From: Terriglobus aquaticus | GTDB lineage: Bacteria; Acidobacteriota; Terriglobia; Terriglobales; Acidobacteriaceae | Direction: 5' to 3' | NCBI RefSeq assembly: GCF_025685415.1 | Contig: NZ_JAGSYB010000001.1 | Location: forward strand, 2,418,001-2,482,000 | Length of the DNA stretch: 64,000 nucleotides | Shown here: one piece after another, positions 54,630 to 64,000 of the stretch | How positions within the stretch are numbered: the stretch's first letter is position 1 | Layout: each line of letters opens with the position of its first letter | Translations under genes and position numbers: made by a program | Notes under the pieces: model-generated | Databases searched by the model: none | What the model was told of the DNA's origin: nothing | What the model saw: only the letters and a program-made list of their open reading frames with translations

Positions 54630-55592
54630 ATGAGTTCCGCGCCCACCATCGTCTTCCTTTTTCCCGGTCAGGGTTCCCAGAGCGTCGGCATGGGCCGGGA
54701 GCTCTATGATCAGTTTCCTGCAGCCCGGGCCGTGTTTGACGAGGCCAATGAGGCGCTCGGCTACTCGCTGACCGACCTGTGTTTCAACGGTCCGGAAGAG
54801 CAGTTGAAGCAGACCGAGTTCACGCAACCGGCCATCCTCACGGCGAGTGTGGCGACAGCGCGCGTCCTTGGGGAGCACGGCATTACGCCGGCTCTGGCAG
54901 CGGGGCACTCACTGGGCGAATACTCCGCACATGTTGTCGCAGGCACGCTTAGCTTTGCAGATGCCGTATGCACCGTGCGCAACCGCGGACGCTACATGCA
55001 GGAGGCCGTGCCCGCAGGTAAGGGCACCATGGCCGCCATCCTGGGTCTGCCTGCCGACCGCATCAACGATCTGTGCCAGCAGGCCAGCGACGAGTTGAAC
55101 GACACCGTCGCACCGGCCAACCTGAACTCGCCCGACCAGACCGTCATCAGTGGTGCCACGGCCGCGGTAGAGCGCGCCGCCGCTCTGTGCAAGGAAGCCG
55201 GTGCCAAGCGAACGGTGATGCTGCCCGTCTCCGCTCCCTTTCACTGCAACCTGATGGCACCTGCCGCCGAGCGCCTGCATGCCGACCTGGAGCGTACGGT
55301 TTTCAACGATCCGACTATTCCCGTAGCCAGCAACGTGGACGCGCGCATGGTGACGCGGCGCGCCGAGGCGCGCGACTGCCTGATTCGCCAGGTCACGGGT
55401 GCCGTCCGCTGGACGGAGTGCATTGCGCAGCTCAAGTCCGCCGGCGCGACGATGTTCATCGAGGTTGGACCGGGCCGCGTGCTCACCGGTCTGCTTCGCC
55501 AGATCGACCGAGAGCTGACCGGCCTGAATGTGGAAGATAGCGCCAGCCTGCAGAAAACCCTGGCGGCACTGCAGCAGGATGCGGCTGCGTAG
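54630..55592 (+). CDS. fabD: Malonyl-CoA:ACP transacylase
   Basis: 320 residues. FPGQGSQSVGMGREL near the N terminus, nucleophile S94 in AGHSLGEY, conserved Arg in RNRGRYMQ, and catalytic H205 in SAPFHCNLM. It moves malonyl from CoA to acyl carrier protein to start each fatty-acid elongation. The ATG at 54630 follows CAGGGC. The other fab genes are not in the window; the next gene, an ABC ATPase, follows after 9 bp. Confidence 0.96.
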   Translation: MSSAPTIVFLFPGQGSQSVGMGRELYDQFPAARAVFDEANEALGYSLTDLCFNGPEEQLKQTEFTQPAILTASVATARVLGEHGITPALAAGHSLGEYSAHVVAGTLSFADAVCTVRNRGRYMQEAVPAGKGTMAAILGLPADRINDLCQQASDELNDTVAPANLNSPDQTVISGATAAVERAAALCKEAGAKRTVMLPVSAPFHCNLMAPAAERLHADLERTVFNDPTIPVASNVDARMVTRRAEARDCLIRQVTGAVRWTECIAQLKSAGATMFIEVGPGRVLTGLLRQIDRELTGLNVEDSASLQKTLAALQQDAAA

Positions 55593-55601
55593 GCTCCCAT
55601 C

Positions 55602-56414
55602 TTGCAAGTGCCTTTGCTTCAGGTCGACGATCTCCGCGTGCGCTTCGGCGATCACACCGCGGTGGACGGCATCTCGTTCAGCATCGCGCCCGGAGAAACG
55701 CTGGGCCTGGTCGGTGAGTCCGGCTCCGGCAAGTCCGTCACCTCGTTTGCCGTGATGCGCCTGTTGGCACCGGCAGCGAGGCTGAGCGGCGCCATCCGGT
55801 TTCGCGAGCAAAACCTGCTCAGGCTGCCCGAGAAGAAGATGCGAAGCCTGCGCGGCCGCGAGATCGCCATGATCTTTCAGGAGCCCATGACCGCTCTGAA
55901 CCCGGTGCTCTCCGTGGGCGAGCAGATCGCGGAAGCGGTCCGCGCGCATCATCCCGAGCTGAACCGGTCGGAGGTGCGAGACCGCGTTTTGGCAGCGCTG
56001 AACGAAGTGGCACTTCCTGATCCAACGCGCCGCTACGCCGATTACCCCCACCAGTTTTCCGGTGGGCAGCGGCAGCGCATCCTGATCGCCATGGCGGTGG
56101 TCAATCAGCCGGCGCTGCTGATTGCCGATGAGCCGACCACGGCGCTGGATGTGACGGTGCAGGCACAAATCCTGAAGCTGCTGCGCCGCCTGCGCGAGGA
56201 GCACGGCCTGGCCATGCTCTTCATCTCGCACGACCTCGCCGTCACGGCACAGGTAGCCGACCACGTCGCGGTGATGCAGCACGGCCGCATCGTGGAGCAG
56301 GCTCCCGCGGCCCTTATGTTTCGGCAGCCGCAGCACCCCTACACGCAGCGATTGCTGGCGGCGGCACCGACCATGCACACCGATCGCACGCGGCCGCTGG
56401 CCACACTGGGCTGA
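55602..56414 (+). CDS. OppD/DppD-type peptide ABC transporter ATPase
   Basis: 270 residues from a TTG at 55602. Walker A GESGSGKS (38-45), Q-loop FQEPMTALNP, signature FSGGQRQR, Walker B LLIADEPTTALD and H-loop ISHDLA. The C-terminal QHPYTQRLLAAAP is typical of oligopeptide/nickel OppD subunits but the final zinc-type tail is short. No permease, binding protein or OppF partner is in the window, so it is an orphan subunit or serves a distant transporter. Confidence 0.9.
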   Translation: MQVPLLQVDDLRVRFGDHTAVDGISFSIAPGETLGLVGESGSGKSVTSFAVMRLLAPAARLSGAIRFREQNLLRLPEKKMRSLRGREIAMIFQEPMTALNPVLSVGEQIAEAVRAHHPELNRSEVRDRVLAALNEVALPDPTRRYADYPHQFSGGQRQRILIAMAVVNQPALLIADEPTTALDVTVQAQILKLLRRLREEHGLAMLFISHDLAVTAQVADHVAVMQHGRIVEQAPAALMFRQPQHPYTQRLLAAAPTMHTDRTRPLATLG

Positions 56415-56472
56415 CGGAACGGCATATCATAGCTAGGGCCCTGCTCATTGCTGATGGCCTTCTGCCAGTCGC

Positions 56473-57222
56473 ATGCGAGCGCTCGTCCTTTCCGACATTC
56501 ACGGCAACATGGAAGCCCTGGAGGCAGTGCTTGCCGCCGCGCCACCGCACGATGCGGTGTGGAACCTGGGCGATGTGGTGGGATACGGCGGCAGCCCCAA
56601 CGAGTGCGTGGCCGCGGTCCGCTTGATAGCCGGTGCAAGCGTGCGCGGAAACCACGATCGCGTATGCAGCGGCCTGCTGCCGCCAACGCACTTCAACCCG
56701 ACGGCGCGCCAGGCGGTGGAGTGGACCAGCGGCGTTCTGAGCCAAGAGTCGCGTACGTGGTTGGAAGAACTGCCGGAAGGTCCGGTGGTACCGCCGCAGT
56801 CCAGCAGTGTGATCTCTCACGGATCGCCGGATGGCGAAGACATTTACGTGCTCAACATCCGCGACGCATGGGGGCCCTTGCAGACCAGCCAGCACCGCGT
56901 GACTCTCTTTGGCCACACCCATGTGCAGGGCGGCTTCCACGCTCGTGGCAAAGAGTGGTTGCGCATTCAGCCCGTGAACGGCAATGGCAGCAGCCGGTGG
57001 ACGCTGCCGTTGCTCGGGGACGGCACCCGCTACATGATCAATCCTGGGTCGGTCGGTCAGCCGCGGGACGGCGATTGGCGCGCCGCGTTCGCCGTGGTGG
57101 ATGAAGAAGCGAACGAGGTCACCTTCTATCGGGAACCCTACGATCTTGCCCGCGCACAGGGGCACATCCTGCTGGCTGGACTACCGGAGCGGCTTGCACT
57201 GCGCCTCCGCGAAGGCCGATAG
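56473..57222 (+). CDS. Calcineurin-like metallophosphoesterase
   Basis: 249 residues. Metal motifs D8-x-H10 (LSDIHGN), GD (D34), GNHD (59-62) and the C-terminal GHTHVQGG. It removes phosphate from small nucleotides or phosphodiesters; the YfcE-like short layout gives no specific substrate. Monocistronic, overlapping no neighbour; convergent with the yraN gene. Confidence 0.9.
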   Translation: MRALVLSDIHGNMEALEAVLAAAPPHDAVWNLGDVVGYGGSPNECVAAVRLIAGASVRGNHDRVCSGLLPPTHFNPTARQAVEWTSGVLSQESRTWLEELPEGPVVPPQSSSVISHGSPDGEDIYVLNIRDAWGPLQTSQHRVTLFGHTHVQGGFHARGKEWLRIQPVNGNGSSRWTLPLLGDGTRYMINPGSVGQPRDGDWRAAFAVVDEEANEVTFYREPYDLARAQGHILLAGLPERLALRLREGR

Positions 57223-57238
57223 CCACGAACTTTGCGCT

Positions 57239-57700
57239 TTAGTCGGAGCGCAACGAAAACGCGTCGGCCTGCACCTGGACACGCCATTCGCGCCGCAGCC
57301 GCAACGCAGTCACCACATCCGCACGCATGTCCGGCAGCGGATCGCCGTCGTTATACAGGCCTCGCACATAGGCCCGAGCCATGCGCCGCAGCGCCGTGCG
57401 CTTGTTGCCGTCGATCAGCCGCTCGGGAGCGTAGCGGTCCCGTGCCGCGCGCGACTTCACCTCGATAAAGCAGAGCGTTTCGCCTTGCCATGCGATCAGG
57501 TCGACCTCGCCATCCAGGTTGGGCGCCTGCCACTGCCGCGCCACGATCACATAGCCCAGCCGGCGCAAATGGAAGTAAGCGCGTCGCTCGCCGGCCTCGC
57601 CCAGGGCCCGTCGGCGGCCTGCGGTAGAGCGGTCGCGACGGCTGCGCAGACCTGCGAGGGCGTCGAGGCTTGCTTCGCACAGACGTAACCACGGCCGCAT
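57239..57700 (-). CDS. YraN family (UPF0102) nuclease-like protein
   Basis: 153 residues. Endonuclease-fold motif LGEAGERRAYFHLRRLGYVIVARQWQ ... GEVDLIAWQGETLCFIEVKSR: the E, D and ExK residues of a PD-(D/E)XK-like site. Longer than the usual ~120 by an N-terminal basic extension. It is probably divergent from the patatin gene (69 bp between starts). Confidence 0.85.
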   Translation of the reverse strand: MRPWLRLCEASLDALAGLRSRRDRSTAGRRRALGEAGERRAYFHLRRLGYVIVARQWQAPNLDGEVDLIAWQGETLCFIEVKSRAARDRYAPERLIDGNKRTALRRMARAYVRGLYNDGDPLPDMRADVVTALRLRREWRVQVQADAFSLRSD

Positions 57701-57768
57701 CGCTCATTGATAACAGGAAGGCGTACTCGCAATCCATCCCGGATGGCCCTGCATCGTATGACTCAGGA

Positions 57769-60513
57769 ATGATCTCCAGACGATTCGGTTTACGGTTCAG
57801 CCAACTGCGGCTCGGGTGGCTTCTTTGCGCCCTGGCGTCTGCCCCGTTGCTGGCACAGGCACCGGCGACGCCGGACTCGGCGGCGTCGCAGGCGGGCGCG
57901 TCCAGCCAGGCCCCCTCCGACCGGAATGTGCCGAAGGCCGATCGGAACAAGGACAGCGGCAGCAAGCCTGGCGCCGCGCCGGCCGGAGCGCAGCCTCCGG
58001 TGCAACTGGCCTGGCCGGCGCAGGATTTCAGCGGCCCCGGGCACACGATCCTGAAACCGGTGTACGCTCCGCCACCGCCACTTGGGCGCAAGCGCATCGG
58101 TCTGGCACTGGGCGGCGGTGGTGCCCTGGCGCTCAGCGAAGTTGGCGTTCTGCGGTGGTTCGACGAGCACCACATTCCCGTGGACGCGATCGCCGGCACC
58201 AGCATGGGATCGCTGGTGGGAGCCCTGTACGCCACCGGGCACTCGCCTGCGCAGATCCAGGACCTGACCAGCGACCAGGTCTTCTCCAAAGTGTTCCGCC
58301 TCAGCACCGACTTCCGGCAGATCAACTTCCGCCGTCGCGAAGATGCGCGCTTTCTGCCCGGAGGCTTCAACCTGGGGCTGAAGCATGGAGTGTCGTTCCG
58401 CAACGGCGTTCTGCTGGACTATGGCCTGAACGAGTTCCTGAACGCGCAGTTCCTGCCCTACGGCGCGGAGTACGACTTCAATCGCATGCCCATCCCGTTC
58501 CGGTGCGTGGCGACCGACATCCTGGTCGGCCGTGAAGCCGTGTTTGCGCAGGGCCCCTTGGCCGAGGCAGTACGTGCCTCCATCTCGATCCCCGGCGTCT
58601 TTTCGCCTCTAGAAGATGGTGGCCACATCTACGTGGACGGAGCCCTGACAGAAAACCTGCCCGTCGATGTGGTCAAAAACGACCTGCACGCGGATGTGGT
58701 GATCGCCGTGTCGCTGCCGCTTACACCGCCCGACAAGGGCGATACCAATTCCCTGCTTGGCATTCTGCAGCGGAGCTTCTCGGTCGCGTCCTGGTCCAAC
58801 GAAGTCCGCTCGCGCGCGCAGGCCAACGTGGTAGTCGAACCCGTTGCGCCGGCAGGCGTGGGTGCCGCCGACTACGCGAAATCGAACCAGCTGGCCGACG
58901 CTGGCTATGCAGCAGCGGAGAAAGCCAGCGGCAAGCTGCTGCCCTACCGCCTGGATGACGCGGCCTGGGCGACCTATGTGGAGCAGCGTCGCGAGCGCTT
59001 CCGCGGCACACTGGGCAACATCGCCCAGGTGAATGTGATCGCCCCCAACCACTCCGCGGCAAACGGCATCCGCGATACGGTCGTGCCGCTGGCGGGCAAG
59101 CCGGTGGACCCCGAGGCGATCGACCACGCTCAGAACGAGGTCCGCAGCGACGGTCGCTTTCAGTCCGACTACTACCTAAGCAATCACGGCCAGAAGGTCG
59201 ACCTGCGGGTAACCGGGCCGGCCAACCAGGGCCGACCCGTCGAAGGTCGCGAACTGTTGCACCCAACCGAGCGACGCGGTGCCGGCGATGACCGCGCGGT
59301 GGCGCTATTCGGCGGAGACACAGAGGCCGGCTCCGGAGAGCGCGGGGAAGCCATCAGCAACCAATCGGTGAACAACACGCTGCCGGTGGGCAAGCAGGAG
59401 CCCGGCCCCGCCGACAAGGCCGGCACGCCGCAGTTTGAGACCGTGGCTCCCAGCAGCGCTGGCCGCATGGCCACTGCAACCGTTCCACCGGCCACCGGCT
59501 ACAAACCCACGCCGGGCGACCTGGACCTCAACCTGTTTGTCCGCGACAAACCGTTTGGACCGCCTTTTCTGCTGGTGGGTGGCAACGTGATTGCGCAGAC
59601 AGGCGGTGTGTCTCGCGCCACCATCGATGCCGTGCTGACCGAACAGGACCTGGGCGGCTACCGCTCTGAGCTGCGCACCACCATGCGTTTCGGCTTTCTC
59701 ACCTTTGTCGAACCGGAGTACTACCGGCGTCTCACCGCCCGAGGGTTGTTCCTGGCGCCGCGCCTCACCTTCCTGCGCACGCCGGTCTACATCTGGGGCA
59801 ATCAGCGCAAAGTCGCGGAGCGCCAGCAGATTCAGGCAGGCGGAGGCATCGACTTCGGCTATACCGTCTCGCATTTCACGGAGTGGCGCGCCGGGTGGCA
59901 GGAAAACACAGAACGCTGGCACACACAGACGGGCAGCGACGGCCTGCCTGACTTCAACGGACAGCAGCAGATCGCGCGCATCCTCTACCGATTCAACGGA
60001 CAGGATCGCGACCTGATTCCGCTGCACGGCTTGCGCGCGGAACTGAATGCCGGCTACCAGTTCAGCACATCGCGCAGTCCCAACGCGCCGCGCATTCAGG
60101 GGCTCGCGTCGTACTTCCGCGACATCGGTCACGGCAACACGCTGTCGCTGGTGACCGAGGGTGGAACCTTTGCAGGCCGCAACGTCGCGGACCCGTTCCG
60201 CTTCACACTGGGCGGACCGCTACGGCTTTCCGCCTCCACGTTTGAGGAGTATCGCGGCACCGATTACTGGCTCGTTCGCCCGGCTTACTTCCGACGCATC
60301 GCTTCCCTACCGGCTCCGCTGGGGCAGAACATCTACGTGATCGGAACCTACGAAGCGGGACAGATGTACGCGCCGAACGCAGGGACAGTGACGCGACAGG
60401 ACGTGTTCTTTGGCCTGGCGGCGGAGACACCACTGGGCGCAGTCACCTTTGGGCCAGCCATCGGCGATCATGATCATCGCAAGATCGTGTTCACGTTGGG
60501 CCGCTTCTTCTAA
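57769..60513 (+). CDS. PlpD-like patatin phospholipase fused to an outer-membrane beta-barrel
   Basis: 914 residues from an ATG at 57769. Signal peptide to ~residue 31 (SAPLLAQ), a Pro/Ala linker, then a patatin domain: GGGGALAL, nucleophile S145 in AGTSMGSLVGALYATG, and catalytic Asp D290 in DGALTEN. Next come a POTRA-like region (LGNIAQVNVIAPN ...), a Gly/Pro-rich insert and a long C-terminal barrel ending ...FTLGRFF with the C-terminal Phe recognised by BAM. This is the type Vd (PlpD) autotransporter layout: a lipase secreted through its own barrel. Confidence 0.88.
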   Translation: MISRRFGLRFSQLRLGWLLCALASAPLLAQAPATPDSAASQAGASSQAPSDRNVPKADRNKDSGSKPGAAPAGAQPPVQLAWPAQDFSGPGHTILKPVYAPPPPLGRKRIGLALGGGGALALSEVGVLRWFDEHHIPVDAIAGTSMGSLVGALYATGHSPAQIQDLTSDQVFSKVFRLSTDFRQINFRRREDARFLPGGFNLGLKHGVSFRNGVLLDYGLNEFLNAQFLPYGAEYDFNRMPIPFRCVATDILVGREAVFAQGPLAEAVRASISIPGVFSPLEDGGHIYVDGALTENLPVDVVKNDLHADVVIAVSLPLTPPDKGDTNSLLGILQRSFSVASWSNEVRSRAQANVVVEPVAPAGVGAADYAKSNQLADAGYAAAEKASGKLLPYRLDDAAWATYVEQRRERFRGTLGNIAQVNVIAPNHSAANGIRDTVVPLAGKPVDPEAIDHAQNEVRSDGRFQSDYYLSNHGQKVDLRVTGPANQGRPVEGRELLHPTERRGAGDDRAVALFGGDTEAGSGERGEAISNQSVNNTLPVGKQEPGPADKAGTPQFETVAPSSAGRMATATVPPATGYKPTPGDLDLNLFVRDKPFGPPFLLVGGNVIAQTGGVSRATIDAVLTEQDLGGYRSELRTTMRFGFLTFVEPEYYRRLTARGLFLAPRLTFLRTPVYIWGNQRKVAERQQIQAGGGIDFGYTVSHFTEWRAGWQENTERWHTQTGSDGLPDFNGQQQIARILYRFNGQDRDLIPLHGLRAELNAGYQFSTSRSPNAPRIQGLASYFRDIGHGNTLSLVTEGGTFAGRNVADPFRFTLGGPLRLSASTFEEYRGTDYWLVRPAYFRRIASLPAPLGQNIYVIGTYEAGQMYAPNAGTVTRQDVFFGLAAETPLGAVTFGPAIGDHDHRKIVFTLGRFF

Positions 60514-60594
60514 CGTCGCGAGACCGGGTGCCGTTTCCTGCGGCGACGGTGTCTAATGGAACACGCCAACCCGGCAAAGGAAAGTTTCTGCACC

Positions 60595-61092
60595 ATGACG
60601 CTGCTGAATGCTCCCGCTTACGATGAACGCCGCGCCAAGCTGGTGCGCCTGTCCCTGATCGGCGCCGTCGCGTTTGTGATTCTCCTGCTGGTGCTCGCGT
60701 TGGCGGGCTTTGTCACTGGCCATGGCTGGCTGTTCAGCAACCTGCCGGTCGAGCACAAGGTCGACCGCTTCCTGACCGCGCTGCAGCAGAAGGATTACGA
60801 CACCGCGTACGCCATATACCAGAACGACAAGGACTGGAAGCAGCATCCGGACAAGTACAAGAGCTACCCGGAGGACCGCTTCATCGACGATTGGACGGAC
60901 CCGCGCTATAGCCCAATCGGCAAGCCGATCACCACGCACCACGTGGACAAGTCCGTGACGGACGGCAGCGGCCCGTTCGGCACGACCGTCATCGTTGGCT
61001 CTACCGTGGATGGCGGCAAGCGACTCTTCATCCCGTACCAGCGCTCCGACGGCACGCTCACGTACCCCGCGCCCCACGTCTTCGAGTACTAG
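60595..61092 (+). CDS. Single-pass membrane protein of unknown function
   Basis: 165 residues from an ATG at 60595 (AAAGGAAAG upstream; a start at 60556 is possible but lacks a ribosome site). One transmembrane segment (residues ~20-44, LSLIGAVAFVILLLVLALAGF), then a periplasmic or cytosolic domain with KVDRFLTALQQKDYDTAYAIYQND and GTTVIVGSTVDGG. The cystatin-like or DUF4864-type fold seen near TPR proteins is possible, but not established. Confidence 0.7.
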   Translation: MTLLNAPAYDERRAKLVRLSLIGAVAFVILLLVLALAGFVTGHGWLFSNLPVEHKVDRFLTALQQKDYDTAYAIYQNDKDWKQHPDKYKSYPEDRFIDDWTDPRYSPIGKPITTHHVDKSVTDGSGPFGTTVIVGSTVDGGKRLFIPYQRSDGTLTYPAPHVFEY

Positions 61093-61111
61093 CGTTCAGA
61101 AGCCATGAACA

Positions 61112-61152
61112 GCAGCAGAAAGGGACCCGCGAGGCGGGCCCCTTTCTGCTGC
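61112..61152. terminator. Bidirectional terminator
   Basis: A 13-bp stem GCAGCAGAAAGGG / CCCTTTCTGCTGC encloses a second hairpin CCCGC-GAG-GCGGG. It sits between the convergent genes ending at 61092 and 61166. Confidence 0.8.
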
Positions 61153-61165
61153 ATTCGGAAGTGGC

Positions 61166-63400
61166 CTACTGCAAGTGGATGGTTGCTTTCAGCGGTTCGT
61201 TCGCGCTGGAGCTGCCCACGCGGACGCCGTAGGTTCCGGGCACCATGTGGAAGCTCTCGGATGCCTCGTCAAACACCTGCAGCACCTCCGGTGCCAGCGT
61301 GACCGTCACCGTCTTCGACTCGCCCGCCTGCAGGTCCACGCGCTGCCAGCCCGCCAAGCGCTGGAACGCTTCGCCCGCGGCGTCCGGCAACGTCGCGTAC
61401 ACCTGTGCAACCTCAGTGCCCGCGCGCTTGCCCGTGTTCTTCACCGTGAAGGTGACGGACCGTGCACCGGCGTCCGTCTTCAGGCCCGAGTACGCGTACG
61501 TGGTGTACGACAGACCAAAGCCAAACGGGAACAGGACCTGCTTGTGCTCGGACTCGTACCACTTGTATCCGACCTTCAAGCCCTCGTCGTAGCTGGTGCT
61601 ATAGCCGGTACCGGTGCCGCTGTTCACCGCGCTGCGGCCTTCGTTTTCCATCTCGCGGCTGAGCGGCGCGATCTTCGGGTGCGGCAGGTCTGCCTCGCTT
61701 GCCGGGAAGGTCATCGCCAGCTTGCCGGTCGGGTTCACCTCGCCCGTGATCACGTTTGCCAGAGCGCGGTGGCCGTTGCTGCCGGCATACCATGTCTCGA
61801 CCACACCGGCGACCTTGGGCAGCCACGGCATAGTCACGGCCGTGCCCGTTTCCAGCACGACGATCGTGTTCTTGTTGGCCGACGCGACCTGGTCGATCAG
61901 GGCATCCTGGTTGTCCGGCAGCGAGAGCGAGGGCAGATCCATCCCTTCGCTGGTCCACTGCGTGCCGAAGACGATCGCGACGTCGGCGTTGCGCGCCGCC
62001 GCAGCCGCCGCGGCAGGATCATCGCCCGGCGTGTAGGTGATGCGCGCACCCGGCAACTTCGCCTGCAATGCCTTCAGCGGCGAAGTGGGGAAGTACACGT
62101 GCGACTGCCAGAAGGAGTCCTTGCGGCCGTTGACCGGCACCGCATTGCCACCCGGCGGGTCCACCTGCGCCGATCCGCCACCGGAGATCATGCCAACATC
62201 CGCGTGGCCGCCGATCAGCGCGATGGTCCGCACCTTGGGCGCCAGCGGCAGGATGTCGTGCTCGTTCTTCAGGAGAACGATGCTCTTCTCCTCCATGTGC
62301 AGCGCGGTTTCCATGCCGCGGTCGATGTCGGGCACAGACTTCTCCGTCGGATGGTCGACAATGCCGCTGACAAACTCGCCATAGAGCATGCGACGCACAT
62401 GGTCGTCGATCTCCGCCATGGGCACCTTGTGCGACGCTACGGCTGCCTTCAGCGCCGGACCGTAATACTTGTCCAGAGGCTGCTCGTTATCCAGGCCGGC
62501 TGCGCTGGCCTTGTCGGTTGAGTGCGTTCCGCCCCAGTCGCTGAGCACAAATCCCGGGAACTTCCATTGGCCCTTCAGCACATCGTGCAAGGTGTAGGTG
62601 TTCTCGCAGGCGTAGTCGCCGTTGATGCGGTTGTAGGAACACATGACCGCGGCGGGATGACCGATGTTGATGCCGATGTGAAACGCCAGCAGGTCCGTTT
62701 CCTGCAAGGCGCGGCGCGAGATGCGCGCATCGACGATGTTACGACCCGTCTCCTGGTCGTTCAGGGCGTAGTGCTTGATGTCGCCGATGATGTGCTGTGC
62801 CTGCTCACACCGGATGCGGTTGCCGACCAGTGTTCCGGCAAGCAGCGGATCTTCGCCCATGTATTCGAAGGTGCGGCCGTTTCGAGGTTCGCGCGTCAGG
62901 TTCACGCCGCCGCCCAGCGTCATGGTGAAGCCCTGGTTGCGCAGCTCGCGACCGATGAGCTCGCCGTATGCGCAGGCGGAGTTCGTGTCCCAGCTATTGG
63001 CGGAAGCGAAGTTCGACGGCAGCGCCGTGGAGTAGCGGCCGTTCTCGCCGCTGGACCGAACGCCATAAGCGGCGTCGCTCATAATAATGGCCGGAATGCC
63101 GAGCCGCGGCACACCGACGACGAGGCCAGCGCCGCCGTTCATCTGATAGGTAAGCGGCATCTGCCATTGGTCGGCGTGGGCCATGCCGTTGCCGTGCAGC
63201 ATGTCGATCTTTTCGTCCAGCGTCATCTGCTGTAGCACCATGTCGGCGCGCTGCTCGGGTGGCAGACTCGCGTCCATCCACGGGCCCTTGACCGGCGCGG
63301 ATCCGTGGGGTCGTTGTGCTTGCACGCTGACCGCAGCGAGCGCAAGGGTGACAGCGGCCGTGGCAACGGCGGCGGAAGACTTCAACAGGCAATGCGGCAT
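61166..63400 (-). CDS. Secreted GH3 beta-glucosidase
   Basis: 744 residues from an ATG at 63400 (AGAGGAGC upstream). Signal peptide to ~residue 29 (VSVQAQ). GH3 barrel with the [13 protein letters not shown] block and nucleophile D288 in [10 protein letters not shown], a second alpha/beta sandwich domain ([44 protein letters not shown]) and a C-terminal fibronectin III-like domain ([15 protein letters not shown] ... [15 protein letters not shown]). It removes terminal beta-glucose or related sugars from oligosaccharides outside the cytoplasm. Divergent from ohr. Confidence 0.93.
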   Translation of the reverse strand: MPHCLLKSSAAVATAAVTLALAAVSVQAQRPHGSAPVKGPWMDASLPPEQRADMVLQQMTLDEKIDMLHGNGMAHADQWQMPLTYQMNGGAGLVVGVPRLGIPAIIMSDAAYGVRSSGENGRYSTALPSNFASANSWDTNSACAYGELIGRELRNQGFTMTLGGGVNLTREPRNGRTFEYMGEDPLLAGTLVGNRIRCEQAQHIIGDIKHYALNDQETGRNIVDARISRRALQETDLLAFHIGINIGHPAAVMCSYNRINGDYACENTYTLHDVLKGQWKFPGFVLSDWGGTHSTDKASAAGLDNEQPLDKYYGPALKAAVASHKVPMAEIDDHVRRMLYGEFVSGIVDHPTEKSVPDIDRGMETALHMEEKSIVLLKNEHDILPLAPKVRTIALIGGHADVGMISGGGSAQVDPPGGNAVPVNGRKDSFWQSHVYFPTSPLKALQAKLPGARITYTPGDDPAAAAAAARNADVAIVFGTQWTSEGMDLPSLSLPDNQDALIDQVASANKNTIVVLETGTAVTMPWLPKVAGVVETWYAGSNGHRALANVITGEVNPTGKLAMTFPASEADLPHPKIAPLSREMENEGRSAVNSGTGTGYSTSYDEGLKVGYKWYESEHKQVLFPFGFGLSYTTYAYSGLKTDAGARSVTFTVKNTGKRAGTEVAQVYATLPDAAGEAFQRLAGWQRVDLQAGESKTVTVTLAPEVLQVFDEASESFHMVPGTYGVRVGSSSANEPLKATIHLQ

Positions 63401-63489
63401 GAATTCAGCGCTCCTCTGGACTTGCAGACACGTGCTTTTGCGGCAGATTCGGAGCTGCCCTGGCACGAGAGCTATCACTGTACCAAGCT

Positions 63490-63505
63490 GGACAAACCTT
63501 TGTCC
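63490..63505. promoter_or_regulatory. Inverted repeat in the GH3-ohr intergenic region
   Basis: GGACAAACCTTTGTCC is a perfect 7-bp inverted repeat with a CC centre, 85 bp upstream of ohr and 89 bp upstream of the GH3 start. It could be an operator for a sugar or peroxide regulator; OhrR-type sites are usually more AT-rich. Confidence 0.4.
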
Positions 63506-63545
63506 TGCGAATGGAAGCAGCGCGATGGCAAATCCGTTGCGCTCC

Positions 63546-63564
63546 TGCCGCATCCAATGCGGCA
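63546..63564 (+). promoter_or_regulatory. Inverted repeat next to the ohr ribosome site
   Basis: TGCCGCATCCAATGCGGCA pairs perfectly over 8 bp with a 3-base loop and ends where the ohr ribosome site (AAGGAG) begins, so it could act as an operator or an RNA hairpin. Confidence 0.4.
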
Positions 63565-63575
63565 AGGAGTTGGAA

Positions 63576-64000
63576 ATGGCACTCGAAAAGGTGGTTTACA
63601 CGGCGCACGCAACCGCAACCGGCGGCCGCGACGGCGTGGCGAAGACGGACGACGGCAAGCTGGATGTGAAGCTGGATCCGCCAAAGGGCATGGGCGGCGG
63701 CGGAAATGGGACGAATCCGGAGCAGTTGTTCGCGGCTGGCTATGCCGCGTGCTTCATCGGCGCAATGAAGTTTGTGGCGAACACACAGAAGATCCACCTG
63801 CAGGAAGTTTCGATCGACTCGTCGGTCGACTTTGGACCGCTGGCGAATGGTGCCAAGGGCTTCGGGATCGGCGTGAAGATGGTCGTTCACGTGCCCGGGC
63901 TGGAGCGCGAACAGGCGGAAAAGCTGGTGCACGAGGCGCACGAGGTTTGCCCGTATTCCAATGCGACGCGGAACAACATCGACGTGGACCTTTCGGTCGC
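63576..64000 (+). CDS. ohr: Organic hydroperoxide resistance protein Ohr, cut by window edge
   Basis: 141 complete codons to the right edge, from an ATG at 63576 after AAGGAG. OsmC/Ohr fold: [33 protein letters not shown] (reactive C59) and the C-terminal [16 protein letters not shown] (resolving C125). It reduces organic hydroperoxides via lipoyl/dihydrolipoamide. Ohr is usually ~140-145 residues, so only a few residues are missing. Confidence 0.95.
   Translation, partial: MALEKVVYTAHATATGGRDGVAKTDDGKLDVKLDPPKGMGGGGNGTNPEQLFAAGYAACFIGAMKFVANTQKIHLQEVSIDSSVDFGPLANGAKGFGIGVKMVVHVPGLEREQAEKLVHEAHEVCPYSNATRNNIDVDLSV

Overview
The window is high-GC DNA (roughly 60-65% G+C by eye) with ordinary bacterial gene density. 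It carries no rRNA, integrase, transposase, prophage module or CRISPR array. The gene mix suggests a soil-type Acidobacteriota of the Terriglobia/Acidobacteriaceae kind: a very large Oar-like TonB-dependent receptor with an N-terminal carboxypeptidase-regulatory domain, a CRTAC1 (FG-GAP plus ASPIC/UnbV) protein, many secreted glycoside hydrolases (GH3, GH13, GH18, GH130), a PEP-CTERM protein, bactofilin, and many short secreted proteins of unknown function. The genus is an inference; no rRNA is present to test it.

Layout. 1-2349: secreted M14 metallopeptidase, cut by the left edge; then a CAU tRNA (2706-2782) and an orphan intrinsic terminator. 3101-6257: a small disordered protein on the minus strand and a plus-strand operon gmhB-like / DUF721 / gatC / gatA. 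6341-9123: a Tyr/Gly-rich secreted protein with a structured leader, a secreted unknown, bactofilin and a Pro/Ala/Lys-rich secreted protein. 9136-16143: TonB-like proteins, ruvB, an EamA transporter, a zinc-ribbon membrane protein, an FAD amine oxidase and a CCA-adding-type nucleotidyltransferase. 16223-20255: tsaD, cysS, an SRPBCC protein and a hexapeptide acetyltransferase. 20567-26432: tRNA-Ala(CGC), a PEP-CTERM protein, alaX-fbp, a large catalase and a CsbD-like protein.

26622-36642 is a polysaccharide section: a secreted GH18 protein, a secreted unknown, a GntR/LacI-type regulator, a secreted GH13 alpha-glucosidase and, divergently, the 1163-residue TonB-dependent receptor. The last three look like one alpha-glucan/oligosaccharide uptake locus. 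36963-41577 holds a TPR protein, a seven-heme cytochrome c with C-terminal TPRs and a convergent CRTAC1 protein. 41633-45397: HNH nuclease, ene-reductase, LOG-family protein, small secreted protein and a T2 ribonuclease. 45506-48792: a PcrA/UvrD helicase with a large acidic insertion, and a 50-residue basic protein. 48863-57700: secreted unknowns, GH130, an APC permease coupled to an adenosine-deaminase-family enzyme, fabD, an orphan OppD-type ATPase, a metallophosphoesterase and YraN. 57769-64000: a PlpD-like patatin/beta-barrel fusion, a membrane protein, a secreted GH3 enzyme and ohr, cut by the right edge.

The most unusual observations are four palindromic repeat units inserted in frame inside cysS, a large acidic Phe-rich insertion in the helicase, a Shine-Dalgarno-sequestering hairpin before the Tyr/Gly-rich protein, a probable CTG start for the APC permease, an orphan terminator suggesting a small RNA, and the TPR/heptaheme/CRTAC1 cluster.
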